A stretch of DNA of 8,194 bases from Candidatus Bipolaricaulota bacterium (GCA_021129875.1 JAJOKK010000199.1:1-8194); one strand, 5' to 3'. Counted from the stretch's first letter, positions 1 through 6,165 are shown. Notes: a model not told the origin generated them from the letters alone. Numbers and translations: made by a program.

Positions 1-55
1 CTTTTCTAGTTTTAGGGGTTGGAACATCCGTTATGACTTACAATTAGGAGTGCGT

Positions 56-320
56 ATGCACGGCGAGCGGGTGTCGGTGGCCGAGGGGGAAAGAGAGTAT
101 TACGTAGTTCCTAAAAGAGGCCAAGGCGAAACATGTCCCCGTTTTGATCTTCAACAAGTGCTTAAACGAATTCGCCCGGGCCATCCTTGCCTCTGAGGAG
201 TATGAGGGGTATGAGCAGCTGCGCGCGTACTTTGAGGCTCTGCGCCTCTCCAAGAAGTTAGCGCGCCTCAAAGTGGATCTCAGCGAACTCTTAGGTGGAT
301 TTCGTCAGGAGCTGGAGGGG
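56..320 (+). pseudogene. VapB-like antitoxin remnant, copy 1 (frameshifted)
   Basis: The reading starts at ATG 56, preceded by AGGAG at 46-50. After about 19 codons the frame breaks in the AAAA run at 113-116. Removing one A joins the start to a long open frame continuing through 144-320. The C-terminal part (LRLSKKLARLKVDLSELL) resembles the helix region of ribbon-helix-helix VapB antitoxins, which bind DNA and neutralise a PIN toxin encoded just downstream. A PIN segment follows at once in the same frame, with no separating stop; this apparent antitoxin-toxin fusion is probably a by-product of decay. From 219 onward the sequence is duplicated at 5736. Antitoxin identity rests on this short motif and on the neighbouring PIN gene, so the family is uncertain. 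The first 40 residues match nothing I recognise. Confidence 0.5.
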
Positions 321-627
321 CGCGGTCCCGGCCCCGTCGTGATTGACGCCAATGTGCTTCTGGCCTTCTATCTGCCCGCGGAGCCCTACAAAACCCAGGC
401 GTTCACGCTGTTGGGGGATGCCGCCGCAGTCCTGGTTAAGCTGGTGATGCTAACGTTAGCTACTATACAAGACCCTCAATGTTCTCCCCCTCGCGGTCCG
501 GGGCCTCAAGAAAGGGCAAGAGCTTTTCTCTGAGGAGGCGCAAGAGATATTCTGTGACGGCAATGAACGCCCTGAAGCTGGAGGAGCAGCACGTGAAGGG
601 CTTGGAGAAGCATATCCTGGAGATAAC
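219..627 (+). repeat. Direct repeat of vapBC middle segment, left copy
   Basis: This segment is homologous, in the same orientation, to 5736-6165. Similarity begins at GCTGCGCGCGTACTTT and ends at CCTGGAGATAAC. The 5' two thirds have diverged by many substitutions and small indels, including about 20 extra bases in the right copy near 5838-5857. The last 123 bp (500-622 against 6035-6157) differ at only two positions by hand count. The left copy carries the upstream antitoxin sequence and the right copy carries the downstream toxin end, so together they bracket the intervening 5 kb. Confidence 0.85.
321..627 (+). pseudogene. vapC: VapC PIN-domain toxin remnant, copy 1 (3' truncated)
   Basis: This begins with the PIN-domain strand VVIDANVLLAFYL, whose Asp (codon 345-347) is the first metal-binding acid of VapC ribonucleases. 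The copy is broken several times. The segment holding the second acidic residue (HYEILNV in the other copy) is scrambled around 455-480. The frame then changes near 500 and again near 553-556, where helix MNALKLEEQHVKG resumes at 563. The gene stops abruptly around 627 (HILEIT), and the last two conserved acids are absent. From there the sequence runs directly into methyltransferase coding sequence, so this is a recombination or deletion junction. It cannot encode an active toxin. The family call is supported by the fuller copy at 5841-6321. Confidence 0.75.
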
Positions 628-677
628 GTTCGGATCGACCCGGCGCAGCACAGGAGCTCCGCGAGCGTCTAATCGCT

Positions 678-1009
678 ATCCTCGACGGCGACCCCCGTTC
701 GACCTATTCATCCGCTGGAAACCGCTCTCTGAGCAGCCTATCGGCTGGGATCCCGACACCAACGACGGCGTGCGCCTGAACGCGAGGCCATTCATGGCCT
801 CCGACATTCCCGGAGGAAAGAAGGGCGCTGGCCTCTTCCGTTGGAAACCGAATATCCAGTGGGGCAAAGATCGCGGCAAGGAACCGATTAGCCTACGACC
901 AAAAGCCGATTTTCCCTGGTTCTGGAACTGGGATGAGCAATCGTCTGACTTCCTCGGCAGCGCCGAGTTCGACGGCAACCGCTGGAATGGTTTACACTAC
1001 AGCAACAAG
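678..1009 (+). repeat. Direct repeat of methyltransferase 3' end, left copy
   Basis: This segment is homologous to 3275-3607 in the same orientation, with a spacing of about 2.6 kb. By hand count there are 18 substitutions and one single-base gap in the first 180 bp. This is followed by an exactly identical block of 130 bp (858-987 against 3456-3585), with a few differences after it. Sequence upstream of 678 is unrelated in the two copies. Confidence 0.9.
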
Positions 1010-1030
1010 TTGAAGAGCAGACTGAGAGCG

Positions 1031-1053
1031 GTACACTGCGAACAGTACACTGC
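1031..1053 (+). promoter_or_regulatory. 9-bp direct repeats upstream of ATPase gene
   Basis: GTACACTGC occurs at 1031-1039 and again at 1045-1053, 14 bp apart. Between them lies a small inverted repeat, ACTG-CGAA-CAGT (1035-1046). The elements lie just upstream of the AAGGAG ribosome-binding site (1065-1070) for the ATPase start at 1075. They could be an operator or chance, since they also lie inside the tail of the methyltransferase reading frame. No convincing promoter boxes were found nearby. Confidence 0.15.
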
Positions 1054-1074
1054 AAGCTATGAAGAAGGAGAGCC

Positions 1075-2289
1075 ATGAGCGTTAGGTTGCTGAATAGCCT
1101 GGAGTTGAAGGGCTTCCTTTCATTCGGTCCGCGAAGCAAACCAGTAGAGCTGAAGAACCTCAACGTCCTGATCGGACCCAACGGAGTGGGCAAGAGCAAC
1201 TTCATTGAGGCTATCGAACTGCTGCATGCGGCGCCGACCGACATGCCAGGGGCGATCCGGGCCGGCGGGCGTCCGTCGGACTGGATCTGGAAGGTAGGAT
1301 CACAAGTTGGTACGGCAAGGATCACAGCGCGATTGGCTCTGAGTGGTCACCCGAGAGAACTCTGCTATCGTCTTGCGTTCACCGAGACCGGCGGCAGGAT
1401 TGAGATTGTGGACGAAGCTCTTGAGGAGATCGAAAAGAGTGGCCCGAACAAGCAGGATGTGTCCTTTTAATACCGCTTTCAAGATGGGAGTCCGGCGATC
1501 AATGTGCGGGAGTTCAGCCACGATCCCACTGAATCCGGGAGGCGATTCGAACGTCGCCTGGAACGGGAGAGTATCAACCCCGAGCAATCGGTGCTCAAGC
1601 AGAAGCGCGATGCCGAGCACTATCCTGAGCTTTTCATGACTGCTAGAAGTTTTGAGGATATCAGAATCTTCCGGGAATGGAGCTTCGGACGAGCCACTTC
1701 GCTACGAATGCCGCAGCCGGCAGACCTTCCCGGCGAGACTCTTCTTCCTGGACTTGAGAACCTTGGACGCGTGCTCAATGGTCTCGTGCACACCAGCGTC
1801 TGGTCCCGGCTCGAGGAGATGATGTCGCGGTTCTTGCCCCGATTCAGGCGTCTCACAACGAAGATTGTGAGTGGCGGCGCGGTTCAGATCTACCTGCATG
1901 AGGAGGGCCTGAAGACACCCCTGCCGGCAACGCGGCTCTCTGACGGCACTCTCCGATTTCTTTGCTTGCTGGCCATCTTGATGGACGCCGAATCGGCCTC
2001 GCTCTTGTGCATCGAAGAGCCGGAGCTCGGGTTGCATCCGGACGCGATGTCTTTGCTGGGGGAACTCCTCGTCGAAGCGGCAGAGAAGACCCAGCTAATT
2101 GTCACTACCCACTCGGACCTGCTGGTGTCGGAACTCACGGAGTACGCCGAATCAGTGCTGGTCTGTGACTACCTGAAAAACGGGACCGAATTGCGACGCC
2201 TGGAATCCGACACGCTTGCTCACTGGCTCAAGAAGTACAGCCTTGGAGAGATTTGGCGGTTGGGTAAACTGGGAGGGAACCTGTGGTAG
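1075..2289 (+). pseudogene. OLD/AAA_21-family ATPase, interrupted by an in-frame stop
   Basis: This encodes an ABC/SMC-type ATPase of the kind found in OLD-like defence pairs. It has Walker A GPNGVGKS (residues 34-41), a signature LSDGT (about 288-292), Walker B with LLCIEEPELGLHPD (about 314-323) and an H-loop TTHSD. The full reading spans 404 codons. A single TAA at 1468-1470 interrupts it, and the same frame continues uninterrupted on both sides (DVSF, stop, YRFQDG), so one base change would restore the gene. The stop separates Walker A from the signature and Walker B, so neither half could be a working ATPase. A downstream GTG at 1504 could start the second half. Start ATG 1075 follows AAGGAG and overlaps the methyltransferase stop. 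The 3' end overlaps the DUF4276 start by 7 nt. In such pairs the ATPase is thought to control a partner nuclease. Confidence 0.85.
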
Positions 2290-2922
2290 ATAGCATCGCG
2301 ATCTACGTGGAAGGCGGAGGGGCCACATCCCGCACACTTGAGCCCTTTCGCAGGGGAATGTCCGTGTTCCTTGGATCTGTGGTGAGTGCGGTAAGGGCAC
2401 GTCACATTCGATGGCGCGTAATTCCTTGTGGTGGACGCACGCAGGCCTATGCCGCGTTTGTTGATGCACTTGAGAGCGAACGAACCGGACGTATTCAATG
2501 TGCTGCTCGTCGACTCGGAGGACCGGGCGAACACGAACGAGTCGCCTTGGGAGTACCTACGAGACCGTCCTGAGGACGGCTGGATAAGACCGCCCACTGC
2601 TGGCGATTCACACTGCCAGATGATGGTTGTCTGCATGGAGGCTTGGTTCCTTGCTGATCCAGCAGGGATGAAACGGCATTACGGTGGAAACTTCAACGAG
2701 GCGGCTCTGCCGCCGCCAGACCAGGCGGAGACCCGTACGAAGAACGCCATCAGGGATGCCCTCAAGAAGGCGACCAGGAATACGCCAGCCGAGGAATACC
2801 GGAAGATTCGTGACGGTGCGAAACTACTGGAATGTGTTGATCCCGCGAAGGTGCGCACGCACTGCAAGTGATGCGACAGGCTGTTCGTAACACTTGGGGA
2901 CGCGATTGGAGCCAGGGTATGA
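2283..2922 (+). pseudogene. DUF4276 (TOPRIM-like) protein, frameshift plus stop
   Basis: The reading begins at GTG 2283 inside the end of the ATPase gene and shows IAIYVEGGG, the acidic first strand typical of DUF4276. Near 2470-2472 the frame changes by one base: AFVDAL continues as RANEPDVFNVLLVDSED after removal of one T in CTTG. Further family landmarks are the acidic DSED (about residues 77-80), GDSHCQMMV and CMEAWFLAD (about 117-125), and EYRKIRDGAKLLE. A TGA at 2869-2871 then splits a continuous frame (HCK, stop, CDRLFVTLGDAIGAR) that ends at 2920-2922. A CGA arginine codon is the likely original. The restored length of about 212 residues is normal for the family. DUF4276 proteins are repeatedly encoded with AAA_21 ATPases; a metal-dependent nuclease role is inferred from the acidic motifs and is not proven. 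Confidence 0.8.
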
Positions 2923-2984
2923 GCCCTGCCACCTGCCCTCCTCTGATCCGTGGGGAATCCGATTGCTCATGTGAGGTCTGTACC

Positions 2985-3056
2985 TTGGGGACGACACTAC
3001 TGGAAGCTGTCAGAGCATCGCTGGCGGCCGCAGCCAAGCACAACCCCGGCGGCGCG
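2985..3056 (+). pseudogene. pglZ-like N-terminal stub, copy 1
   Basis: From a possible TTG start at 2985 (GAGGT at 2973-2977) the frame reads GTTLLEAVRASLAAAAKHNPGG. This aligns with the start of the longer stub at 5602 (ETLLEQVRSSLASAARHTPGG). Similarity is lost after GG at about 3056, before the ILWTDADGQW core seen in the other copy. PglZ is an alkaline-phosphatase-superfamily component of BREX and Pgl phage-defence systems. Only about 24 residues survive, so the identity depends on the second copy. It follows the DUF4276 remnant by about 60 nt, as expected if the ATPase/DUF4276 pair was inserted just ahead of pglZ. Confidence 0.5.
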
Positions 3057-3060
3057 GCGC

Positions 3061-3199
3061 GACCAAGATCAGCATTGAGTTCTACTCAGATGCCGTCGAT
3101 GCACTGATCAAGGCAGTGCTGGAATGGAGGGCATTGTCCTGTCGGTATCGATGATGTATGTTCAGCTGGCGGCGATAGCGATGAAGGCACGAGTGCCAG
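3061..3199. other. Unassigned segment between pglZ stub and methyltransferase copy 2
   Basis: No recognisable gene lies here. Short open stretches exist in two frames: ISIEFYSDAVDALIKAVLEW from about 3071, and IVLSVSMMYVQLAAIAMKAR from about 3127. They could be joined by one frameshift, but neither matches a family I know. It is probably debris left where the pglZ body and the methyltransferase 5' part were lost. No tRNA, transposon end or attachment site is apparent. Confidence 0.3.
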
Positions 3200-3652
3200 G
3201 TGTGTCTGGATACGAAGCAGGATAGGCTGCCGGAGCAGCCGGCTGTGGCGAGAAAGGTCTCTAAATCCAGGATCATCCTCGAAGGCGAACCCCCGTTCGA
3301 TCTGTTCATCCGCTGGAAACCGCTAGCCGAGCAACCGATCGGAGGGGATTCCGACATCAACGACGGCGTGCGCCTGAATGCGAGGCCGTTCATGGCCTCC
3401 GACATTCCCGGAGGGAAGAAGAGCGCTGGCATCTTCCGTTGGAAACCGAATATCAAGTGGGGCAAAGATCGCGGCAAGGAACCGATTAGCCTACGACCAA
3501 AAGCCGATTTTCCCTGGTTCTGGAACTGGGATGAGCAATCGTCTGACTTCCTCGGCAGCGCCGAGTTCGACGGCAACCGCTGGAACGGCTTACACTACAC
3601 GAACAAGGCCAAGCAAGTGGCACGGGTGGCGTCGCAAGAAGGTGGCCGTTGA
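3200..3652 (+). pseudogene. C-terminus of Pgl/BREX-type DNA methyltransferase, copy 2
   Basis: This is a second copy of the methyltransferase tail. It is in one open frame from about 3200 to TGA 3650-3652, without the one-base loss found in copy 1 (RIILEGEPPFDLFIRWKPL is continuous here). It carries NDGVRLNARPF, RWKPNIKWGKDRGKEP, FPWFWNWDE and GNRWNGLHYTNKAK. The GTG at 3200 is unlikely to be a true start: the catalytic and SAM-binding parts of the enzyme are missing and the upstream sequence is unrelated to the family. It is therefore a 5'-truncated pseudogene. Its 3' end is undisturbed and a 21-codon ORF begins 2 nt after its stop. That shows the abiE cassette sits directly behind the methyltransferase in the original operon order. 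Confidence 0.65.
3275..3607 (+). repeat. Direct repeat of methyltransferase 3' end, right copy
   Basis: This is the partner of 678-1009. The block 3456-3585 is identical to 858-987 over 130 bp. Upstream of 3275 and downstream of 3607 the two copies have unrelated sequence. Confidence 0.9.
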
Positions 3653-3654
3653 TA

Positions 3655-3720
3655 ATGGGCGAAGAGGGAAGTAGAATGTCAGAAATACCGATCGATGTTT
3701 CTAACAATAACAGACTATGA
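3655..3720 (+). CDS. Possible 21-residue leader ORF ahead of abiEi
   Basis: ATG 3655 begins 2 nt after the methyltransferase stop, behind AAGGTGG at 3639-3645. The frame encodes about 21 residues, ending in SEIPIDVSNNNRL, with its TGA (3718-3720) overlapping the ATG of the AbiEi gene as ATGA. A second in-frame ATG at 3676 follows a GGGAAG-like sequence. The AbiEi start itself has no good ribosome-binding site (CTAACAATAACAGACT precedes it), so coupled translation from this small ORF is a reasonable explanation for how AbiEi is made. I recognise no peptide family. It could instead simply be untranslated leader. Confidence 0.35.
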   Translation: MGEEGSRMSEIPIDVSNNNRL

Positions 3721-4331
3721 ACACTGCGTATTCTATTGCTGACAAGATCCTTGCGAGGCTGCGTACCCAACGCGGACCTGTCCCGACGCATGACTTCCTC
3801 GACTTGGGCAATCGGGCGGCTGTGGATCAATCGCTGTCGCGCTTGGTACAAAAGGGAGCGATCTGGAGGATTCAACGAGGATTGTACGATCTGCCGAGGA
3901 TGGGCAAATTGCTGAACCAGCCGCTGACGCCATCACCCGATGAGTTGGTCCGCGCATGGGCAAAAAACAACGGCTTAAAGGTGGTGCCATCGGGGGCGCG
4001 TGCCGCGAATGTGCTCGGTCTTTCGACGCAGGTGCCGGCGAAGATCATCTACTACACCAATGGTAGAACTCAGACCTTGAAGCTCGGGCCATACACCGTG
4101 CAGCTCCTTAACCGAGGACCGAAGACGATGGACGTAAGCGGCCGTATGGCTCCGCTGGTTCTGCAAGCTTTGCGGCATATCGGGCGCGACGGCGTACGGC
4201 CCGAGGTCGTTCACCGGCTGCGGGCGACCCTTTCGCAGAAGGAGAAGGCCGAGTTTGAGCGCAATCTCCATCACGCTGCTGCCTGGATGCTGCCGGTAAT
4301 CAAGGAAATTACCGGGGAGGACACACACTAA
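3717..4331 (+). CDS. AbiEi/DUF6088-type antitoxin
   Basis: This is a complete 204-residue protein. An N-terminal winged-helix DNA-binding region (about 1-62) ends in RGLYDLP, a hallmark of AbiEi-like antitoxins. The middle segment PSGARAANVLGLSTQVPAKI (about 91-110) is typical of DUF6088 and related type IV antitoxins. The charged C-terminal helices (about 141-204) follow. In known AbiE systems this protein represses its own operon by binding inverted repeats upstream, and it counteracts the toxin without stable complex formation. The stop TAA (4329-4331) shares one base with the toxin's ATG, a tight antitoxin-first operon. No lesion is visible, unlike most neighbours. ATG 3717 is chosen because it overlaps the preceding small ORF and fits the family start. 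Confidence 0.88.
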   Translation: MNTAYSIADKILARLRTQRGPVPTHDFLDLGNRAAVDQSLSRLVQKGAIWRIQRGLYDLPRMGKLLNQPLTPSPDELVRAWAKNNGLKVVPSGARAANVLGLSTQVPAKIIYYTNGRTQTLKLGPYTVQLLNRGPKTMDVSGRMAPLVLQALRHIGRDGVRPEVVHRLRATLSQKEKAEFERNLHHAAAWMLPVIKEITGEDTH

Positions 4332-5373
4332 TGGATCGGATTGCCCAGGTGTCGGCGACAGAGCGAGCCGACTTGTTTCTACAGTCGGCTGCGATTCTTC
4401 GCCCGGAGCGATCGCCGGCGATCATCGAGAAGGATTTCTGGGTCTGTTGGTCACTGCATCGCATCTATGATGTGCTGCGGCTTCGTCCTCAGTTGATATT
4501 CAAGGGCGGCACGTCTCTGTCGAAGGCCTATGCCGTCATCGAGCGGTTTTCGGAAGACGTCGATCTCTCGCTGAGCCGGCAGGACCTTGGGTTTGCGGAT
4601 GACCGCGACCCGGAAGAGTTGGGAATCAGCGCCAATGAGCGCAGGCGACGGATCGACGCTTTGGTTGAGGCATGCAAGCAGGTGATCCGCGATCGATTCG
4701 TGCCGGAGTTGCGCCGGGATTTCATGTTTGTGATCGGCGCCGCAGGTTGGAGTGTGGAATTGGATGCAGTGGACCCGCAGACGGTGATCTTTTCTTATCC
4801 GCGCAGCAGATTGTCTGAAGGCCTCCCAACAGCCATTCGTCCGGTGGTTCGGCTGGAGATGGGCGCTCGCTCGGATGACTGGCCAGCGCAGAAGCGTACG
4901 ATTCGGCCTTACGCTGCGGAGGCGTATCCTGGTGTATTTGAGACGCCTTCATGCCAGGTTCATGCGCTGGATGCACGACGTACCTTCTGGGAGAAGGTGA
5001 CACTGCTGCACGCTGAGTATCATCGGCCGGCGAATAAAACCGCCCCCAAGGGCCTGTCGCGACATCTCTATGATGTCCACCAGCTGGCGCTGCACGATGT
5101 CGGGAAAGAGGCGCTGGATGACTTGGGTCTTCTAAAGCGAGTCGCCCCGCGCACAAGCGGCTGTTCTTCAGTTCCGCGTGGGCTCACTACGAGACAGCAG
5201 TTCCAGGAGGGATCCGTCTGGTTCCCACCGAAGAACGGATGAATTCTCTGCGTGCCGACTACGGGCGCATGCGCGAAATGATCTTCGGTGATGCGCCGGC
5301 CTGGGAGGACATCGTGGTGGGACTGAGGGAACTTGAGCGCCGGATCAACGAAGAAAGCCAGGTGGGGTCGTGA
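4331..5373 (+). pseudogene. AbiEii-type nucleotidyltransferase toxin, late frameshift
   Basis: The N-terminal 270 residues are a clear AbiEii/AbiGii nucleotidyltransferase. Motifs are FKGGTSLSKAY (57-67), RFSEDVDLS with the metal-binding pair D76 and D78, FWEKVTLLH (219-227, motif III lysine) and SRHLYDVHQL (243-252, motif IV aspartate). Type IV toxins of this family transfer nucleotides to tRNA or other targets and can abort phage infection. At the CCCC run 5145-5148 the frame is lost: the uncorrected product ends at 5242 as a 303-residue protein with an aberrant tail. The natural C-terminus continues in another frame (HKRLFFSSAWAHYETAVPGG, then about 50 more residues) to TGA 5371-5373, restoring about 347 residues. 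All catalytic motifs precede the break, so partial activity is conceivable, or the missing C may be a sequencing error in a short homopolymer. Confidence 0.85.
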
Positions 5374-5609
5374 ATAGCAACCTGACGGAAGCCGCACGTA
5401 ACTCGCCGGCACACGCGGATCGGCGAGGTCAACGCGGTATGAACGGACGGCAAGGAAGGTGTGAATCAATGCGAAACAGAAGTATCCGGAACTATCTGGA
5501 GACTGTGATTGCAGCTTGGCAGTATCCAGAAGCAGGAACACGATCCGGCAGTTCGTTGCCTTCCAAATACTTCCGGGATGGTTGTTGGAGATATCTGATA
5601 TATGGCTGA
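5370..5609 (+). CDS. Unrecognised ORF between abiEii and pglZ stub
   Basis: GTG 5370 overlaps the toxin's restored stop codon as GTGA, and the frame runs 79 residues to TGA 5607-5609, overlapping the pglZ-like ATG at 5602 by 8 nt. The first half is rich in Arg, Gly and Asn and looks non-natural. The second half, from ATG 5469 (preceded by GGAAGG about 5454-5459), reads RNYLETVIAAWQYPEAG and appears more protein-like. Another frame over 5540-5600 also gives plausible hydrophobic sequence, so a frameshift within a former gene is possible. I recognise no family. Its position linking the abiE cassette to pglZ argues that it was part of the operon. Confidence 0.3.
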   Translation: MNSNLTEAARNSPAHADRRGQRGMNGRQGRCESMRNRSIRNYLETVIAAWQYPEAGTRSGSSLPSKYFRDGCWRYLIYG

Positions 5610-5754
5610 GACACTCTTAGAACAGGTTCGATCTTCACTTGCGAGTGCCGCGCGACACACCCCCGGCGGCGACGCGACGCCGGCTGTGATCCTGTGGACC
5701 GATGCTGACGGGCAGTGGAAAAGACTAGTTGAACTGCTGCGCGCGTACTTTTGA
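5602..5754 (+). pseudogene. pglZ-like N-terminal stub, copy 2
   Basis: ATG 5602 opens a 50-residue frame: AETLLEQVRSSLASAAR, then TPAVILWTDADGQWKRLVELL. The ILWTD..QW core (residues 30-39) with the preceding amphipathic helix is what I expect at the start of PglZ, the alkaline-phosphatase-like protein of BREX/Pgl defence loci. PglZ proteins are several hundred residues long; here the gene stops at about codon 45, where the sequence becomes the vapBC repeat at 5736. The terminal LRAYF and TGA (5752-5754) already belong to that repeat, with an extra T in ACTTTTGAG creating the stop. The joint has only short matching sequence (GAACTGCTG against GAGCAGCTG), so end joining or microhomology is likely. 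A function is not possible from this remnant. Confidence 0.6.
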
Positions 5755-5850
5755 GGCTCTGCGCCTCTCCAAGAAGTTAGATCGCCTCAAAATGGATGTC
5801 AGCGAACTTTTGCGTGAATCTCGTAAGGAGCTGGAGGGGGGTGAGGGGCG
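5736..5850 (+). pseudogene. VapB-like antitoxin remnant, copy 2 (5' truncated)
   Basis: This copy lacks the N-terminal half present at 56-218. From the junction with the pglZ stub the frame is shifted by one T and then reads FEALRLSKKLDRLKMDVSELLRESRKELEGG. It matches the left copy and resembles a ribbon-helix-helix antitoxin end (DVSELLRESRKELE). The reading overlaps a likely GTG start for the toxin at 5841. The loss of the 5' end means no functional antitoxin remains at this position. Confidence 0.5.
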
Positions 5851-6165
5851 AGGGCAAGGTCCCGGCCCCCGTCGTGATCGACGCCAATGTGCTTCTGGCT
5901 TTCTATCTGCCCGCGGAGTCCTACAAGAGCCAGGCGTTGGCGCTTGCTGGGGGATGCCGCCGCAGGCCTGGGTAAGCTGGTGTTGCCAACGTTAGCCCAC
6001 TATGAGATCCTCAACGTTCTCTCCCGCGCGGGCAGGGGCCTCAAGAAAGGGCAAGAGCTTTCCTCTGAGGAGGCGCAAGAGATATCCTGTGACGGCAATG
6101 AACGCCCTGAAGCTGGAGGAGCAGCACGTGAAGGGCTTGGAGAAGCATATCCTGGAGGATAAACT
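5736..6165 (+). repeat. Direct repeat of vapBC middle segment, right copy
   Basis: This is the partner of 219-627. It contains several one-base length differences relative to the left copy (TTTT at about 5748-5751, CCCCC at 5866-5870, an extra T near 5944, an extra G near 6157) and about 20 extra bases near 5838-5857. Confidence 0.85.

Larger units (their letters stand above)
650..1078 (+). pseudogene. C-terminus of Pgl/BREX-type DNA methyltransferase, copy 1
   Basis: Only the end of a large adenine-specific DNA methyltransferase remains. Readable landmarks are ELRERLIAILDGD, then after a one-base loss near 690-692 the segment PPFDLFIRWKPL, then NDGVRLNARPF, RWKPNIQWGKDRGKEP and FPWFWNW. I associate this tail with PglX/Eco57I-like methyltransferases of BREX-type phage-defence loci. 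The call is strengthened by the pglZ-like stubs at 2985 and 5602. No catalytic NPPY or SAM-binding motif is present, so it is inactive. An open frame runs from 479, but its first part is out-of-frame vapC debris, so the apparent 199-residue product is chimeric. The stop TGA (1076-1078) overlaps the ATG of the ATPase gene by 4 nt, suggesting an original operon with translational coupling. Confidence 0.65.

Noticed and set aside
44..271. Short - strand open frame at the left edge
   Set aside because: It is antisense to the vapB-like remnant, has no ribosome-binding site and no recognisable sequence.
144..533. A natural antitoxin-PIN fusion protein
   Set aside because: The second copy has the toxin starting at its own GTG in another frame, so the in-frame join in copy 1 is most simply an indel product, and the frame is lost again before the toxin is complete.
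479..1078. A single 199-residue protein
   Set aside because: Its first ~50 residues are vapC sequence, partly read out of frame, joined across a junction to the methyltransferase tail. It is a chimera of debris.
2869..2871. TGA as selenocysteine or readthrough in DUF4276
   Set aside because: No selenoprotein logic in this family and no obvious SECIS-like hairpin just downstream. Other lesions in the same gene favour simple decay.
3082..3576. 164-residue - strand open frame over methyltransferase copy 2, with a matching one at 676-978
   Set aside because: The two look like a conserved pair only because the underlying + strand copies are nearly identical. They have no family features.
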